The notes beneath the pieces are model-generated. The model had not been told where the DNA came from. It worked only from the letters and a program-made list of their open reading frames with translations, and ran no database searches. Of a stretch of DNA of 64,000 nucleotides, positions 46,450-55,739 are shown one piece after another (the first letter of the stretch is position 1; every line of letters begins with the position of its first letter). Source of the stretch: Ursus arctos. Lineage: Eukaryota > Chordata > Mammalia > Carnivora > Ursidae. Position numbers and translations under genes: made by a program. The stretch lies in contig NW_026622786.1 in assembly GCF_023065955.2 (NCBI RefSeq), positions 54,531,438 to 54,595,437 on the forward strand, in the 5' to 3' direction.

Positions 46450-46990
46450 GTTTGTCTGTTGGTCAGTCTCTCCTACATAGCCCCAAGCTTTTGAGGGCAG
46501 TGAGTGATCTTATTTATCTTTGATTACTTCGTGCCTGGTACAGTGCTAGGAGCATGTACATTAGTTTACTTGGGCTGTAATAACAAAATATCATAGACTG
46601 GATAACTTAAATGACAGAAATTAATTTTCTCATGGTTCTGGAAGCTAGAAGGTCAAGATCAAGGTGCTAACATGGTCAGTTTCTGGTGAGACCTCTTTTC
46701 CTGGTTTGCAGACAGTTGTCTCCTCACATGGCCTTTCCTTGATGCCTGTGCATGGAGAGAGAGAGAGGGAACTCTGGTGTCTCTTCTTAAAAGGATACTA
46801 ATCCTATCAGATCAGGGGCCCACCCTTATGATCTCATTTAACCTTAATTACTTCCTTACTCTAAATACAGCCACACAGAGATTAAGGCTTCAGCATACAA
46901 ATTTTAGGAGGACACAAACATTCAGTCCATAACAGCATGGTAGGCTTTACTGTTTTTTGAATGAATGGATGGATGAATGAATGATTCTAA
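46450..46990 (+). mobile_element. L2 LINE 3' end split by an MLT1 LTR
   Basis: 'agcttttgagggcagtgagt' and 'cttcgtgcctggtacagtgc' continue after the LTR as 'gtaggctttactgttttttg' and 'aatgaatggatggatgaatg'. Removing the LTR restores the terminus. Confidence 0.85.
46557..46934 (-). mobile_element. MLT1 MaLR solo LTR
   Basis: 'agtttacttgggctgtaata', 'catggttctggaagctagaa', 'ggtcaagatcaaggtgctaa', 'ctcctcacatggcctttcct' and 'gacacaaacattcagtccat' follow MLT1 in reverse. A 5-bp target-site duplication gcatg lies at 46552-46556 and 46935-46939. Solo LTR with no internal genes. Confidence 0.92.
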
Positions 46991-47079
46991 TTAACCAATA
47001 GTCTTTGCTTCGTGAGCCCGTGCCACTTTTTTTCATCTTTCTTCCCCCCATCTTCCTCTCTCTTGCATTCTTTCAGGGA

Positions 47080-47390
47080 GGCCCACTCATTCTTCAAGAC
47101 CCAGATAGCACATTTGCTGCCTTGAGGGAACTTCTCTGATCTACACACCCTTGTGCACCTTCCCAAGCAAGAACCAGCTGTTTCCTCTTCTCTTCTTCTG
47201 GAACACATGACACACTTCTCAGTTAGTGTTCTCCACAGAATTTTAATTTTTTACACATGAGACCATCTTCTACACTGGTCTGTAGAAGATGCACAGAGCA
47301 GGGACTGGTAGATGTGAGGTGCCTGGCACCAGCCGTGGTGTCTGACTCATGTTGATACTCAAAATGTGTTGGTCAAATAAATAAATGGAT
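47080..47390 (+). mobile_element. L2 LINE 3' end
   Basis: 'actcattcttcaagacccag', 'gggaacttctctgatctaca', 'gcagggactggtagatgtga' and 'ggtgcctggcaccagccgtg' with 'aaataaataaatgg' at the end. Confidence 0.75.
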
Positions 47391-47639
47391 TAATAGGTCT
47401 TTCAGATTATATCCCTTTTTGACATGTTAGTCTTCTACTGTGTATATGTACTCCTATATTTGATATGTAATTTACCCATTAGACTGGGGCTGTGAGTAAC
47501 TGTTAAGAGGATCAGAACACTCGTCATGCTTGTCATTAAAGCACATTCAAACTCACACAATGGAGGCAGCTAGTCACATCTTATTTGGCTTGATTCATTT
47601 TCAGCTAAGATGCCAATCTGACACCTGCAGGCTTGATGC

Positions 47640-47770
47640 TGTCTTTTCAGAATCTGAGCAGTCCTCCAGGATGTCAGGGAACACACCTATTTACCACTGT
47701 ATCCCCAGAACCCAGCACAAGGCATGGCATGTAGTAAGCGCTTACCTAAAGTTTGTTGAATGATTTAATT
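47640..47770 (+). mobile_element. L2 LINE 3' end
   Basis: 'ccactgtatccccagaaccc', 'agcacaaggcatggcatgta' and 'taaagtttgttgaatgattt' form an L2 terminus. Confidence 0.8.
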
Positions 47771-47833
47771 AATCCATTGAGTCCCCAGAAAGATAGATCT
47801 TGGAGCATCATTTTAAGAGATTCTATGCCTTTA

Positions 47834-48203
47834 CATGGATGGAACTAGAAGGTATTATGCTAAGCAAAATAAGTCAGAGAAAGACAATTATCATATCTCA
47901 CTGATATGTGGAATTTAAGAAACAAGGCAGAGGATCAGAGGGAGAGAGAGGAAAAAATGAAAAAAGATGAAACCAGAGAGGGAAACAAAACCATAAGAGA
48001 CTCTTAATCTTAGGAAACAGACTGAGGATTACTGAAGGGGAGGGGGTGAGGGATGGGGTAACTGGGTGATGGACATTGAGGAGGGTATGTGTTGTACTGG
48101 TATTATGCACTGGATATTATATAAGACTGATGAATCACAGATCTGTACCTCTGAAACCAATAATACATTGTATGTTAGTTAATTAATTGAATTTAAATTA
48201 AAA
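47834..48203 (+). mobile_element. L1 LINE 3' end, carnivore type
   Basis: ORF2 C-terminal remnant ('aggtattatgctaagcaaaa', 'cactgatatgtggaatttaa') then 3' UTR ('gtattatgcactggatatta', 'accaataatacattgtatg'). Perfect 19-bp target-site duplication starting aagagattctatgcc at 47815-47833 and 48204-48222. 5'-truncated to 370 bp. Confidence 0.95.
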
Positions 48204-48222
48204 AAGAGATTCTATGCCTTTA

Positions 48223-48639
48223 AAGAGGAAAAGATCAAGGTATCATAAAAGCTGTGACTTAGAAGATACTCATGTTACATATGCTTGGCCTGATTTCAAA
48301 CTGTGTTATTCCAAAAACTCTGAGGAGATATGACTGTTTCTCCTCATGAAGATCTCTGGGAATGGAGAGCCTACAATATCTCACTCAGCCTGCAGCAGCA
48401 TCACTGATGTGAACACAGGCTTCCAGCTCTTTGAGCACAGGGCCTGAGTCCTTCCTCTTTACATCTCCAGTAGAGTAGGCTCACAGTTCTGTCAAAGGAG
48501 CACATACATGGCTGTGAAGATGGTGTGGCCTTACTTTTTTCCAGAAGGTGCCAGAGACAGAGCAACTCCCTATTATAGCAGAAACTCAGTAAATACCAGG
48601 AGTAAGGAATGAAATTGGGGCTTATGTGTGTGAGGGTAT
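48223..48639. other. Unassigned sequence, possibly diverged L2
   Basis: 'agctctttgagcacagggcc' near 48427 hints at an L2 3' end. Nothing firmer is visible. Confidence 0.35.
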
Positions 48640-49330
48640 ACCTGTTCTATCTGGGAAGCGGGAGCCGGAAGGAGGTGGGGCGGCCATCCATCGGCTTTTC
48701 GTATCTGCCTCTGCAAACGCATCTAATTACCTCACCTCCATCAGCGGGCCCTTGGCAGAGGCCGCGCATTGGTCTGCGCGGTCCTGGCAGCCGCAGTGTG
48801 GAGGGTGAACCCGATGGCCTCTTCAGTCTATTTAGCAGGCTCTGAGATGTGTTAAGTACATTATCTGCAAGGCTGGTAAAGAGCGCTTGGGGAGGATTTG
48901 TGGGTCTGTGGGAAGGACAAAGAAAAATGTTTTCTAATAAATTATTCACTATCTCACAATCCCTTTTGGGCAGATTGTTGCTCAGTTTGCCCCGCGCAGC
49001 TCGGTGCCTCTTCCCTCCGCATTCAGACGCGCAGTTTCTCACCTCCAGAGAGCAGCAGAGATCTCAGGCAGACTGCTGCGGCTAATGGTGGCAATTAATA
49101 ACTTGTCATAATCCGGAGGATGAAAGGGAAGGCGCCCCATCAGCAGGCGGGTCATGGCGCTGCTCGGAAGCAAATGAGGTGCAGGTGTGGCCACCGCTAA
49201 GCGCTGCGCTCAACACCCGGCGCGCCGTGGTGCCAAGCCCCAGACCCCCCTGCCTGCTGCCGGGCTCCCAGGCGCTCACCGCCGCAGGCCCTCCCCCACC
49301 CCCCGCACCTCTCACCCCGCTGCAGAGAAA
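48640..49330. promoter_or_regulatory. CpG-rich block, candidate promoter or enhancer
   Basis: The densest CpG stretch of the window (for example 'gaggccgcgcattggtctgc', 'ccggcgcgccgtggtg'), repeat-free, inside otherwise CpG-poor DNA. It contains homeodomain-type words ('gctaatggtggcaattaata') and, on the minus strand, a strong donor (GGAG|GTGAGAAA) with the exon edge at 49043. That would suit a first exon transcribed leftward from about 49.1-49.3 kb. The open frames of up to 131 codons have no domain that I recognise. Island statistics cannot be computed here. Confidence 0.5.
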
Positions 49331-50000
49331 TCCCCAGAATATATCAGTAAATCAGATCACACGGCACAGATCCTTCCAAATACTTAATTGCACTCTGAAC
49401 ACTGTTAACTCTGCCAGGCCCAACTGGCCTATGTCCCCCCTCCCTCCGCACCACCACCCCAGACTTGGTAAGAATCACGCACCTCAAACTCTTCCCTCCA
49501 TGCCTGTGTACCCCACCCCTCAATCCCTGTTTGTTATCCCCACCTCTACTCCGTGGAAGCACTGCGACCTTTAAAAGTGAACCTGGTAAATAGCCAGCGT
49601 GCTGAGCCTGATCTGATATGCTCTCAGTTCCCCGGTGGAGCTGGAGGACACGAAATCCTCGTTGGGGTTTTAAGAAACCGCAAAACACAGAATCACTTAT
49701 TTCCCGACAGCTCCAACCCAGTTGCCTTTTCTCTTGTTTCCGTTCCTGTGGGTCAGTTCTGCTTGAAATGAACCAAGTTTACAAATCTCTTCTGGTTTGT
49801 ACACTCCTATTATGCATACGAGGTGATGCATTTGTAACTGTCACACAAGTCAGGGTGATACAGCACTCTCATCTGACCCTATTCATTTAAATGGGTGCGT
49901 CTTGATGACATTGATTCATGTTATAAGTTATATCCATGCATTATAATCTTTATGTGTCACCGTACTGGTTGTATCTACTGCAATGCAGGGTGGTGGGGGT

Positions 50001-50034
<34 letters not shown>

Positions 50035-50223
50035 CATAGAAAATGATGGTGAGCAGGATTTGAGCGTGCTTTGAACAATATGAAGTCCATATAAACTCCA
50101 AAGCTTCCTGGATAAGTTTATTATGTGTCCCTATCTTGAGAGAAGGAAATTTACATGCAGAACAGTCATAGGTGAGGTGTCTTTTGCTGTAAATATTCTG
50201 CTGACTAACTTCTTAATATTTAG
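49331..50223. other. Repeat-free sequence between two regulatory-like blocks
   Basis: C-rich at 49420-49560, then AT-rich. It includes a (TG)n run at 50002-50031. Homeodomain and HNF1-like words lie near 49380-49410 ('tacttaattgcactctgaac'). No gene recognised. Confidence 0.4.
50002..50031. repeat. (TG)n microsatellite
   Basis: About 15 uninterrupted TG units after a G-rich lead-in. Confidence 0.95.
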
Positions 50224-50264
50224 AGAATGTGTGCTTCAAATGCATATCGCACCAAACTAAAGGG
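50224..50264 (+). other. Candidate micro-exon, plus strand, 41 bp
   Basis: A consensus-like branch site 'ctgactaac' lies 15-20 bases before the acceptor 'cttcttaatatttag' (ends 50223). The exon ends AAAGGG before GTAAGT at 50265. Two of three frames are open. Plausible but short, and a chance pair is quite possible. Confidence 0.22.
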
Positions 50265-50309
50265 GTAAGTAAACATGATTATGCATGCATGTAAGTCTTT
50301 ATCAAGGTG

Positions 50310-51010
50310 GGGTTAATAATGTTTTAAAGCAGAACTATTTCTCATGAAAATAGCTGCTCTTAATAGCCTCTGTCTCTTTATTGTGCTTCTTACTGAAACA
50401 TAAATCACTAATATGTTTTCAGCAGCAAAGTACTCTCTTTTTCCATTGTATTCACAGATTTAGTGGCATTTCAAATAGATAAACACAAGCAACATCTATC
50501 AACACTACAAAAAGGGCGCCTTAATCAAAGCTCCAGGTCCCGGGTCTCAGCATCTCCATTTACCTTGAGATAAATCCATTGGTGTGACCACCACTGCACC
50601 GGGTGACAAATCACCCCAGCCGGCCGAGCAGCGCAAGGGCTTATTGGCCTTCCTTTAAGTGGTCTTACCCTTCAATGAAAAGGATGGGGCTTGTCAAGCA
50701 GGACCAGATTAAAGTTAGACAAAAAGAAATGATCTGTTATTAGAAAACTCCGATTGAGAATCACAAAACAGGAAAGAAATATGAATAAAAATTTCCAGGG
50801 GGAAGACCATCTGATCCCAACAGAAATTAACTCCCATTATGGGCGTGAGGTAATAGATGGCCTGCAGTTGGAGCTAATGAGGATTTCAGATTAAGGAGGT
50901 GTGGGGCTCGGCTGGGGGTGTTAGCAGCTGCTCTGAACATCCAAGTGCTAAGTTCAGGAGTGACCTGGGCTCCTGGCTTCCTGGGCTAAATGGTGGTATT
51001 CAGGTAGGAA
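50310..51010. promoter_or_regulatory. Candidate conserved enhancer block
   Basis: Repeat-free with dense factor-like words: forkhead 'gataaacac' (50478 on), TCF/LEF 'atcaaag' (50524 on), GLI-like 'gtgaccaccact' (50583 on), NKX2-type 'ttaagtgg' (50655-50662), SP/KLF 'gggcgtg' and LIM/paired-type 'gctaatgagg' and 'gattaagg' near 50872-50897. The clustering is typical of developmental enhancers. Function and conservation are inferred. Confidence 0.4.
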
Positions 51011-51094
51011 ATTACAAGCTCTTGGAAGTGAGTACTCACTCATGATTGCATGGGTACTTCAAAGAATAACACTGGTAGGAATTTCAGGGGGCAG

Positions 51095-51215
51095 ATTGAT
51101 TTCCCCATGTCTGAGACAAGGGGAAAGTGAAGGCCAAATATGACTTGCCCAAAGTCACACAACTAATAGTAGGGCTGAGAAGATCTGTCTGCTTCCAATT
51201 CACTGGGACTCCATT
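51095..51215 (-). mobile_element. MIR fossil, 5' half
   Basis: 'atgacttgcccaaagtcaca' and 'caactaatagtagggctgag' are reverse MIR. The rest is diverged. Confidence 0.75.
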
Positions 51216-51361
51216 ATTTGGCCTAATCCTGGGAGATGACCTTGTTCTGCCTCTGGATTTAAGGGTCTTATCTTGCCAGTTAACTGCAGAGGAAGAAGAG
51301 AATGGTATCCAAGAGTTAGTTTTCTTAGTGTAGTCTTGATTTAAAGCCTAATGCTTATACA

Positions 51362-51615
51362 AATAATAGTAGCTAATGCTTTCACGTTCTTACTGGGTGC
51401 CAGTTTCTGTCTTTGCATTATCTCATTTAATCCATAGATAGCTACCATCAGAGGGAGATACTGAGACCAGTATCTTTTTTTTTTTTTTTTTTTTTTTACA
51501 GAGGAAGATACTAAGACTTAAAGAATGTAAGCAGCTTGCCCAAGGTTGAATAATAAATGAAGGCGTTTGTTTTTGAACTAAGCAACCTACCTTACGAGCT
51601 ATGCTCATAACTACT
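51362..51615 (-). mobile_element. MIR fossil with T-run insertion
   Basis: 'agtagctaatgctttcacgt', 'cattatctcatttaatccat', then a T-run at 51475-51497, then 'agaatgtaagcagcttgccc'. All but the T-run is reverse MIR. Confidence 0.8.
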
Positions 51616-51989
51616 AGTCAACGCTGCTAGGTGAAGACTTACATGTCTTGTTGGAAAGGTTGTGCAAACAAATAAATGTTAATAAGCAAAATATATGTGA
51701 TAATATATACACAAAAGGGATGAAAACTTGGATGCTGAGGAAAAAGGAAAATACCTAGATCCTTGATACAAACAAATAAAAAACCTTTTAATTTTCCCCC
51801 AAACCTTCTGATTCTCTGCTGAGAAAAGGATTATAAAAATCAAGCTACCAAGGGCATGATAGTCAATTCCATAATTTAAAATAAGTGTATAGATTATAGG
51901 AAGATACATGGCATAATTATGCAAAAAGTCCAACAGAGTGCAGAGGGTGTTTTGAAGCTGATGGTCCATGCTGGGTTTATATCCTATCT
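51616..51989. other. AT-rich unique sequence
   Basis: A 96-codon minus frame at 51679-51969 is low in complexity of content and shows no recognisable domain. Nothing else seen. Confidence 0.35.
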
Positions 51990-52215
51990 CTTGACATTTC
52001 TAGCCCAAGAAATTTCCTCCCTTTGTCATCTTAGTTGTTTCCTATATCTGAATCTTAAGCATGCTACATAACTGTGTTGTGCCTCAATTTCCACATTTGT
52101 TAAATAAGAAAATAATGTCTACTTCACAGGGTAGTTATGAGGATTAAATGAGATGATGGAAGTCAAGAGCTCAGCAGAGTTCCTGAGAAAGGATAAACAC
52201 TTGGCAGTTGGCTAT
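51990..52215 (+). mobile_element. MIR fossil
   Basis: 'gcctcaatttccacatttgt', 'cacagggtagttatgaggat' and 'taaatgagatgatggaagtc' are forward MIR; the 5' part is diverged. Confidence 0.8.
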
Positions 52216-52729
52216 ACCCCCAATCTGTCAGAGAGCTGAGAGTCACCCCCTTTCATTCCCGTCATAGGAAGCATCATAGGAAGATGTTGATCTCAGAGAG
52301 GCTGAATGGACTGTGCCCTTGTCCACATTCTGCCCAACGTCCACTGAATGCGTAAAAATGCCGTTAAGCTTTTGGATATTGCCTCCACAAAGATATATGG
52401 AAATTGCCAACTTTTTCTTTGCCTTATATTAAGCCTAATGTCAGGTGGATGTGAGCAGGGATTCTCAAATATGAAAGAAAGAAAGAAATCTAGATCACTA
52501 GAGAGGAAGAAATGGTAGACACAAAGCTAAAGGAATAAAAAAAGGAATCTCAATCCACATATTTGAGAAAGCCAGACCAACACTTGCCCATCCAGTGAGT
52601 TAATGAGGCCATTGGATCTAGTGATACAAGAAGATACCACAAATATCAACCAAGGCTGTTGCATTTCCCTGGGACTAAATCTGGGAAGTTTAAAGGCACC
52701 GAGTTGGTCCTTGCTGTGTTTGATTTGTA
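52216..52729. other. Unique sequence
   Basis: No gene recognised. A short (GAAA)n lies near 52471-52487. Confidence 0.4.
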
Positions 52730-53950
52730 TATAAGTCTAATTATGATAGCATTTATGGGAGGCATTGTGTCAAGAGCCTGTTTTCTTTGATTATTTACAC
52801 AAAGAATCAAGCTGGGTAAAGGAATGTTTTATATTCATCCTAACCTGAGAAATTTGTAGCTAATAACATCAGAGGAAATACTATATGCCAATTACTAGTG
52901 CTTCCATTCGTCAGTACAACTACAAGTGCATATTCTCTGTTTAACTGTGTAACTCAATCCAGTTTAGAAGGAAAGCTAAAATAAAGTATCTTTATCAAAC
53001 ATTTCTAATGTCTAAAATGACCCAAGCATGCATTATGTTTCATTTGTATTTAAAGGCACTAGGATTTGCAAGGCAATAGTGATAGATAATTACAGGTACG
53101 AGTATTGATATATTTTGCATTTGTGTTTGTATCTAAATACCCACTGCCTTCTTAATAAACGTCAATTAATATGCTTTCAAGTACTCAGAATATAATTTCC
53201 TGATTGAACACATGCATCAGACTCACCATCAACTTATTAATTTCACATAGATTGAATTTTAGTGTTCGTATGCAGTTAAATGTGAGAAGCAGGGCATCTA
53301 ATAATCATTTTGTATTTAATATGAACAGATATATTTTTTGATTCAGCCCAAACCAAATCCCTAGGACACAAATGAGGTGGTAACTGAATTCTGCGGCTTC
53401 AGAATTTGCACATTTAATGGGAAACAATTTCAAAGCCTCTGCCGGTCATTGGAAAGGCTGTTCCATTCTGCTTTTTCCACAGAGCAAAATCTTTCTGAGA
53501 ACAATGCTTATTATTGATAGGTTTAAAGCACCTCAGGTGCTTGCCCATTGTGTGTATTGCTGTCACTCTGTCTTCTGAGTAGTGGGGAAGTGATGATGGA
53601 TAACATAGAGAATAATACATGATTCTTGATTGAATGCAAAGCTATAATTCAGTCTTGGGGTTCTACTGACGTCACAGTGCGTGAGAACACAGCTCAAAGA
53701 GGTTTTTTAAAAAGCCAGGCAATCCTTGTAATCGAGGATGGAGCCAGTGGATCAAGACACACACTATAGTCTCCTTGAGTGATTTTCAAAGGAGAAAAGC
53801 ACGTGGGGGTGTAATCTCCTAGGTTAAGGTCAGCTGTGCTCCCAGGTAGGCAATGAGAGCCTATTGCTGGCTTCTACCCAGTTCATTCCTCATTTGCTTT
53901 GTGACAGGCAAATGAAAACGCTTAGATGTGGAGAATAGAACTCTCTCCTC
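52730..53950. promoter_or_regulatory. Repeat-free AT-rich block, possible conserved noncoding cluster
   Basis: More than 1.2 kb without a recognisable repeat, dense in homeodomain and POU-type words ('gataattacaggtacgag', 'cttcttaataaacgtcaatt', 'cttattaatttcacatag'). It also holds the palindrome GCACCTCAGGTGC at 53528-53540 and a perfect cAMP-response element at 53668-53675. Inferred regulatory DNA; not tested. Confidence 0.35.
53668..53675. promoter_or_regulatory. Full CRE palindrome TGACGTCA
   Basis: Perfect CREB/ATF consensus palindrome with intact CpG, in unique sequence ('ctactgacgtcacagtgcgt'). Confidence 0.45.
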
Positions 53951-53974
53951 TTGACCCTTCAAGATATTCTTTAA

Positions 53975-54290
53975 CCCAGGGTTTCCAAAATTTCTCTGGT
54001 GAGAGGTATTGCCTGAAGCCCTCTTAAAAACATAGCTTTTGGGGGGTGCCTGGCTGGCTTAGTCAGTAGAGTGTGTGAAAGTGTGTGACTCTTGATCTCA
54101 GGGTAGTGAATTCAAGCCCATGTTGGGTGTGGAGGCTACTTAAAAAAATGTTTTTTTAAGTTTAAAAAAATATAGCTTCTTGGGAGTCTCGTCCCTGGAC
54201 ATTCAGAGTCAGTGGATTTAGGGTGCAGCCTGAGAATACGTATATTTAACAAGTAGTCTGAGTTGAATCATTAGGAAAGTTTGTGAACAC
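53975..54290 (-). mobile_element. MER20/MER58-type hAT MITE split by a SINE
   Basis: 'tttctctggtgagaggtatt' leads in, and after the SINE 'cagcctgagaatacgtatat' and 'ttaacaagtagtctgagttg' follow a hAT-Charlie MITE. Family call approximate. Confidence 0.45.
54041..54167 (+). mobile_element. CAN-SINE, short old type
   Basis: 'gggtgcctggctggcttagt' head, tRNA B-box-like 'gtgaattcaagccc', then 'gttgggtgtggaggctactt' and an A-rich tail. Imperfect duplication aaacatagctttt (54028) and aaatatagcttctt (54168). It lacks the long CT-rich body of the bear-type copies. Confidence 0.85.
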
Positions 54291-54479
54291 CTTGATCAGT
54301 CTCTCTTGGTGTCTTGTCTCAGAATTTCCTCTACACGTGCAAGCTACTTTACACAATTTAAGAATCAACACAGTACTGGTTTATGTTGACCCAGTTAAAT
54401 GAGAGAACGTTTTTGCAAAAGATTTAACATGTAACCCATAGTGCATCTCAATAAATGAAAATTTCTCCTCTTCTTTTAG

Positions 54480-54580
54480 TTGCCTGATCTATCAGAAAGT
54501 TGCCCTCCCAGCCTTGATGTTAACAACTCAAGAGTGAAGACTAGACTGCACATTTCCTCAGCAGGCCCTGAAGTATTACA
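54480..54580 (+). other. Candidate internal coding exon, 101 bp
   Basis: The acceptor is strong ('atttctcctcttcttttag', ends 54479) and the donor is a strong ACA|GTAAGTATT (GT at 54581-54582). Frame 1 is open throughout, 33 codons plus two bases (phase 0 start, phase 2 end). It reads from LPDLSESCPPSLDVNN to SSAGPEVL, while the other two frames contain stops. The sequence is unique, not repeat-derived, and its composition is typical of a mammalian exon. I do not recognise the peptide. It would join unseen exons outside the window or in other gaps. Best gene-structure candidate here, though chance or a pseudoexon cannot be excluded. Confidence 0.45.
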
Positions 54581-54814
54581 GTAAGTATTTGAAAATGATG
54601 CATAGCTTGATCGAAGCTGTGAGATGTAGGATGAGACCTGCAGATCCTTTTCTATTCATGCTTCATTTGAAGGTGGAACTTATCTAGAGCTCTCATACTT
54701 CTGAAGGTAACAAAGAGTGATTTTTTCTTCAGACTTAGGTAACCGAGGCCATACTTTGCACAATCCCTTGAGCCTCCCCAAAATCAATAATGATAATAAT
54801 AATGAGGAGGAGGA

Positions 54815-55318
54815 AGAGAGGAAGAAGCAGCCATACTTCAGTAGTGCTTAATATGTGCTAGGCAGTCTTCTCAGTACTTTAAACATAGTAACTCATTTAA
54901 TCCTCCCAATATCCTTGTAAGTCAGGTTTTACTATTGTCATCTCCATTTTACAGATGAAGAAATAGGCATAAAGAAGTTTAAAAAAAACTTGCCTAGGGG
55001 CACCTGGGTGGCACAGTTGGTTAAGTGTCTGACTCTTGGTCTCAGGCCAGGTATGATCTCAGGGTCTTGGGATCAAGCCCAGGGCTGTGAGATCACGCTC
55101 AGTGGGGAGTCTGCTTGGGGTTCTTTCCCTCTCCCTCTGCCCCTCCCCCCGTACTCTCTCTCACTCTATCAAGATAAATCTTAAAAAAAAAAAAAAAAAA
55201 AACCAACCAACCAACCAAACAAACAAAAAAACAACTTACCTAAGGACACAGCTAATAAGTAGCAAGGCTAGGATTTGAACCCACATAATCTGGCTCCACA
55301 GTCTGTGTCTGCTATACT
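54815..55318 (-). mobile_element. MIR fossil split by a CAN-SINE
   Basis: 'agtgcttaatatgtgctagg', 'gtaactcatttaatcctccc' and 'ccattttacagatgaagaaa' resume after the SINE as 'acctaaggacacagctaata' and 'gctaggatttgaacccacat'. Confidence 0.9.
54999..55232 (+). mobile_element. CAN-SINE with A-rich tail
   Basis: 'ggcacctgggtggcacagtt' head, 'atctcagggtcttgggatca' body, CT-rich stretch and a tail of poly(A), (AACC)n and (AAAC)n at 55181-55232. Target-site duplication aacttgcctagg (54987-54998) with a near copy at 55233. Confidence 0.93.
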
Positions 55319-55739
55319 GAGTTTACTAGGAACATGGGAAGTCAATCTAGAACTATTACAACAGCTTGGACGTTATCTAATCCAATTTTACAAATAAAAA
55401 GACTGAGGCCAGAGAAGTGACTGACAGAAAGTAACTCCACTGTATTTTTTCTCGAACTCCTGATCCTGGCTTCACCCTCCTATGTGATCTTCTGCTAGAG
55501 ACTGGTCTTACCTAGTGCAGGCCTCCTCTTGTTGACACCACACAATATTCTGGATGTTATATACAGCAAAAAATGTAAATATAAAACTGGGCTTCAGAAA
55601 AGAAAGGAATGTCCTGATACTAGATACAAAGATGTAGCTGCAGACATGCGTGGAAAACTCAACTCCTAAGCAAATGCCATGGTGTCTGTAGGCAGATACA
55701 AGGCCCATTTGGAGCCCATGGGGGCAGGGGCCAGAGCTG
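55319..55739. other. Unassigned sequence with a MIR scrap
   Basis: Bases 55375-55440 ('ccaattttacaaataaaaag', 'actgaggccagagaagtgac') are reverse MIR. The rest is unassigned. The 130-codon minus frame at 55508-55900 runs into old L1 and has no recognisable domain. Confidence 0.45.

Noticed and set aside
48647..49042. 131-codon minus frame in the CpG-rich block
   Set aside because: GC-rich noncoding DNA often stays open by chance; low-complexity content and no recognisable domain. Its right edge next to a donor is kept only as a first-exon idea.
49179..49574. 131-codon plus frame rich in Pro
   Set aside because: Lies in C-rich DNA with overlapping open frames on other frames and strands; no domain or start context.
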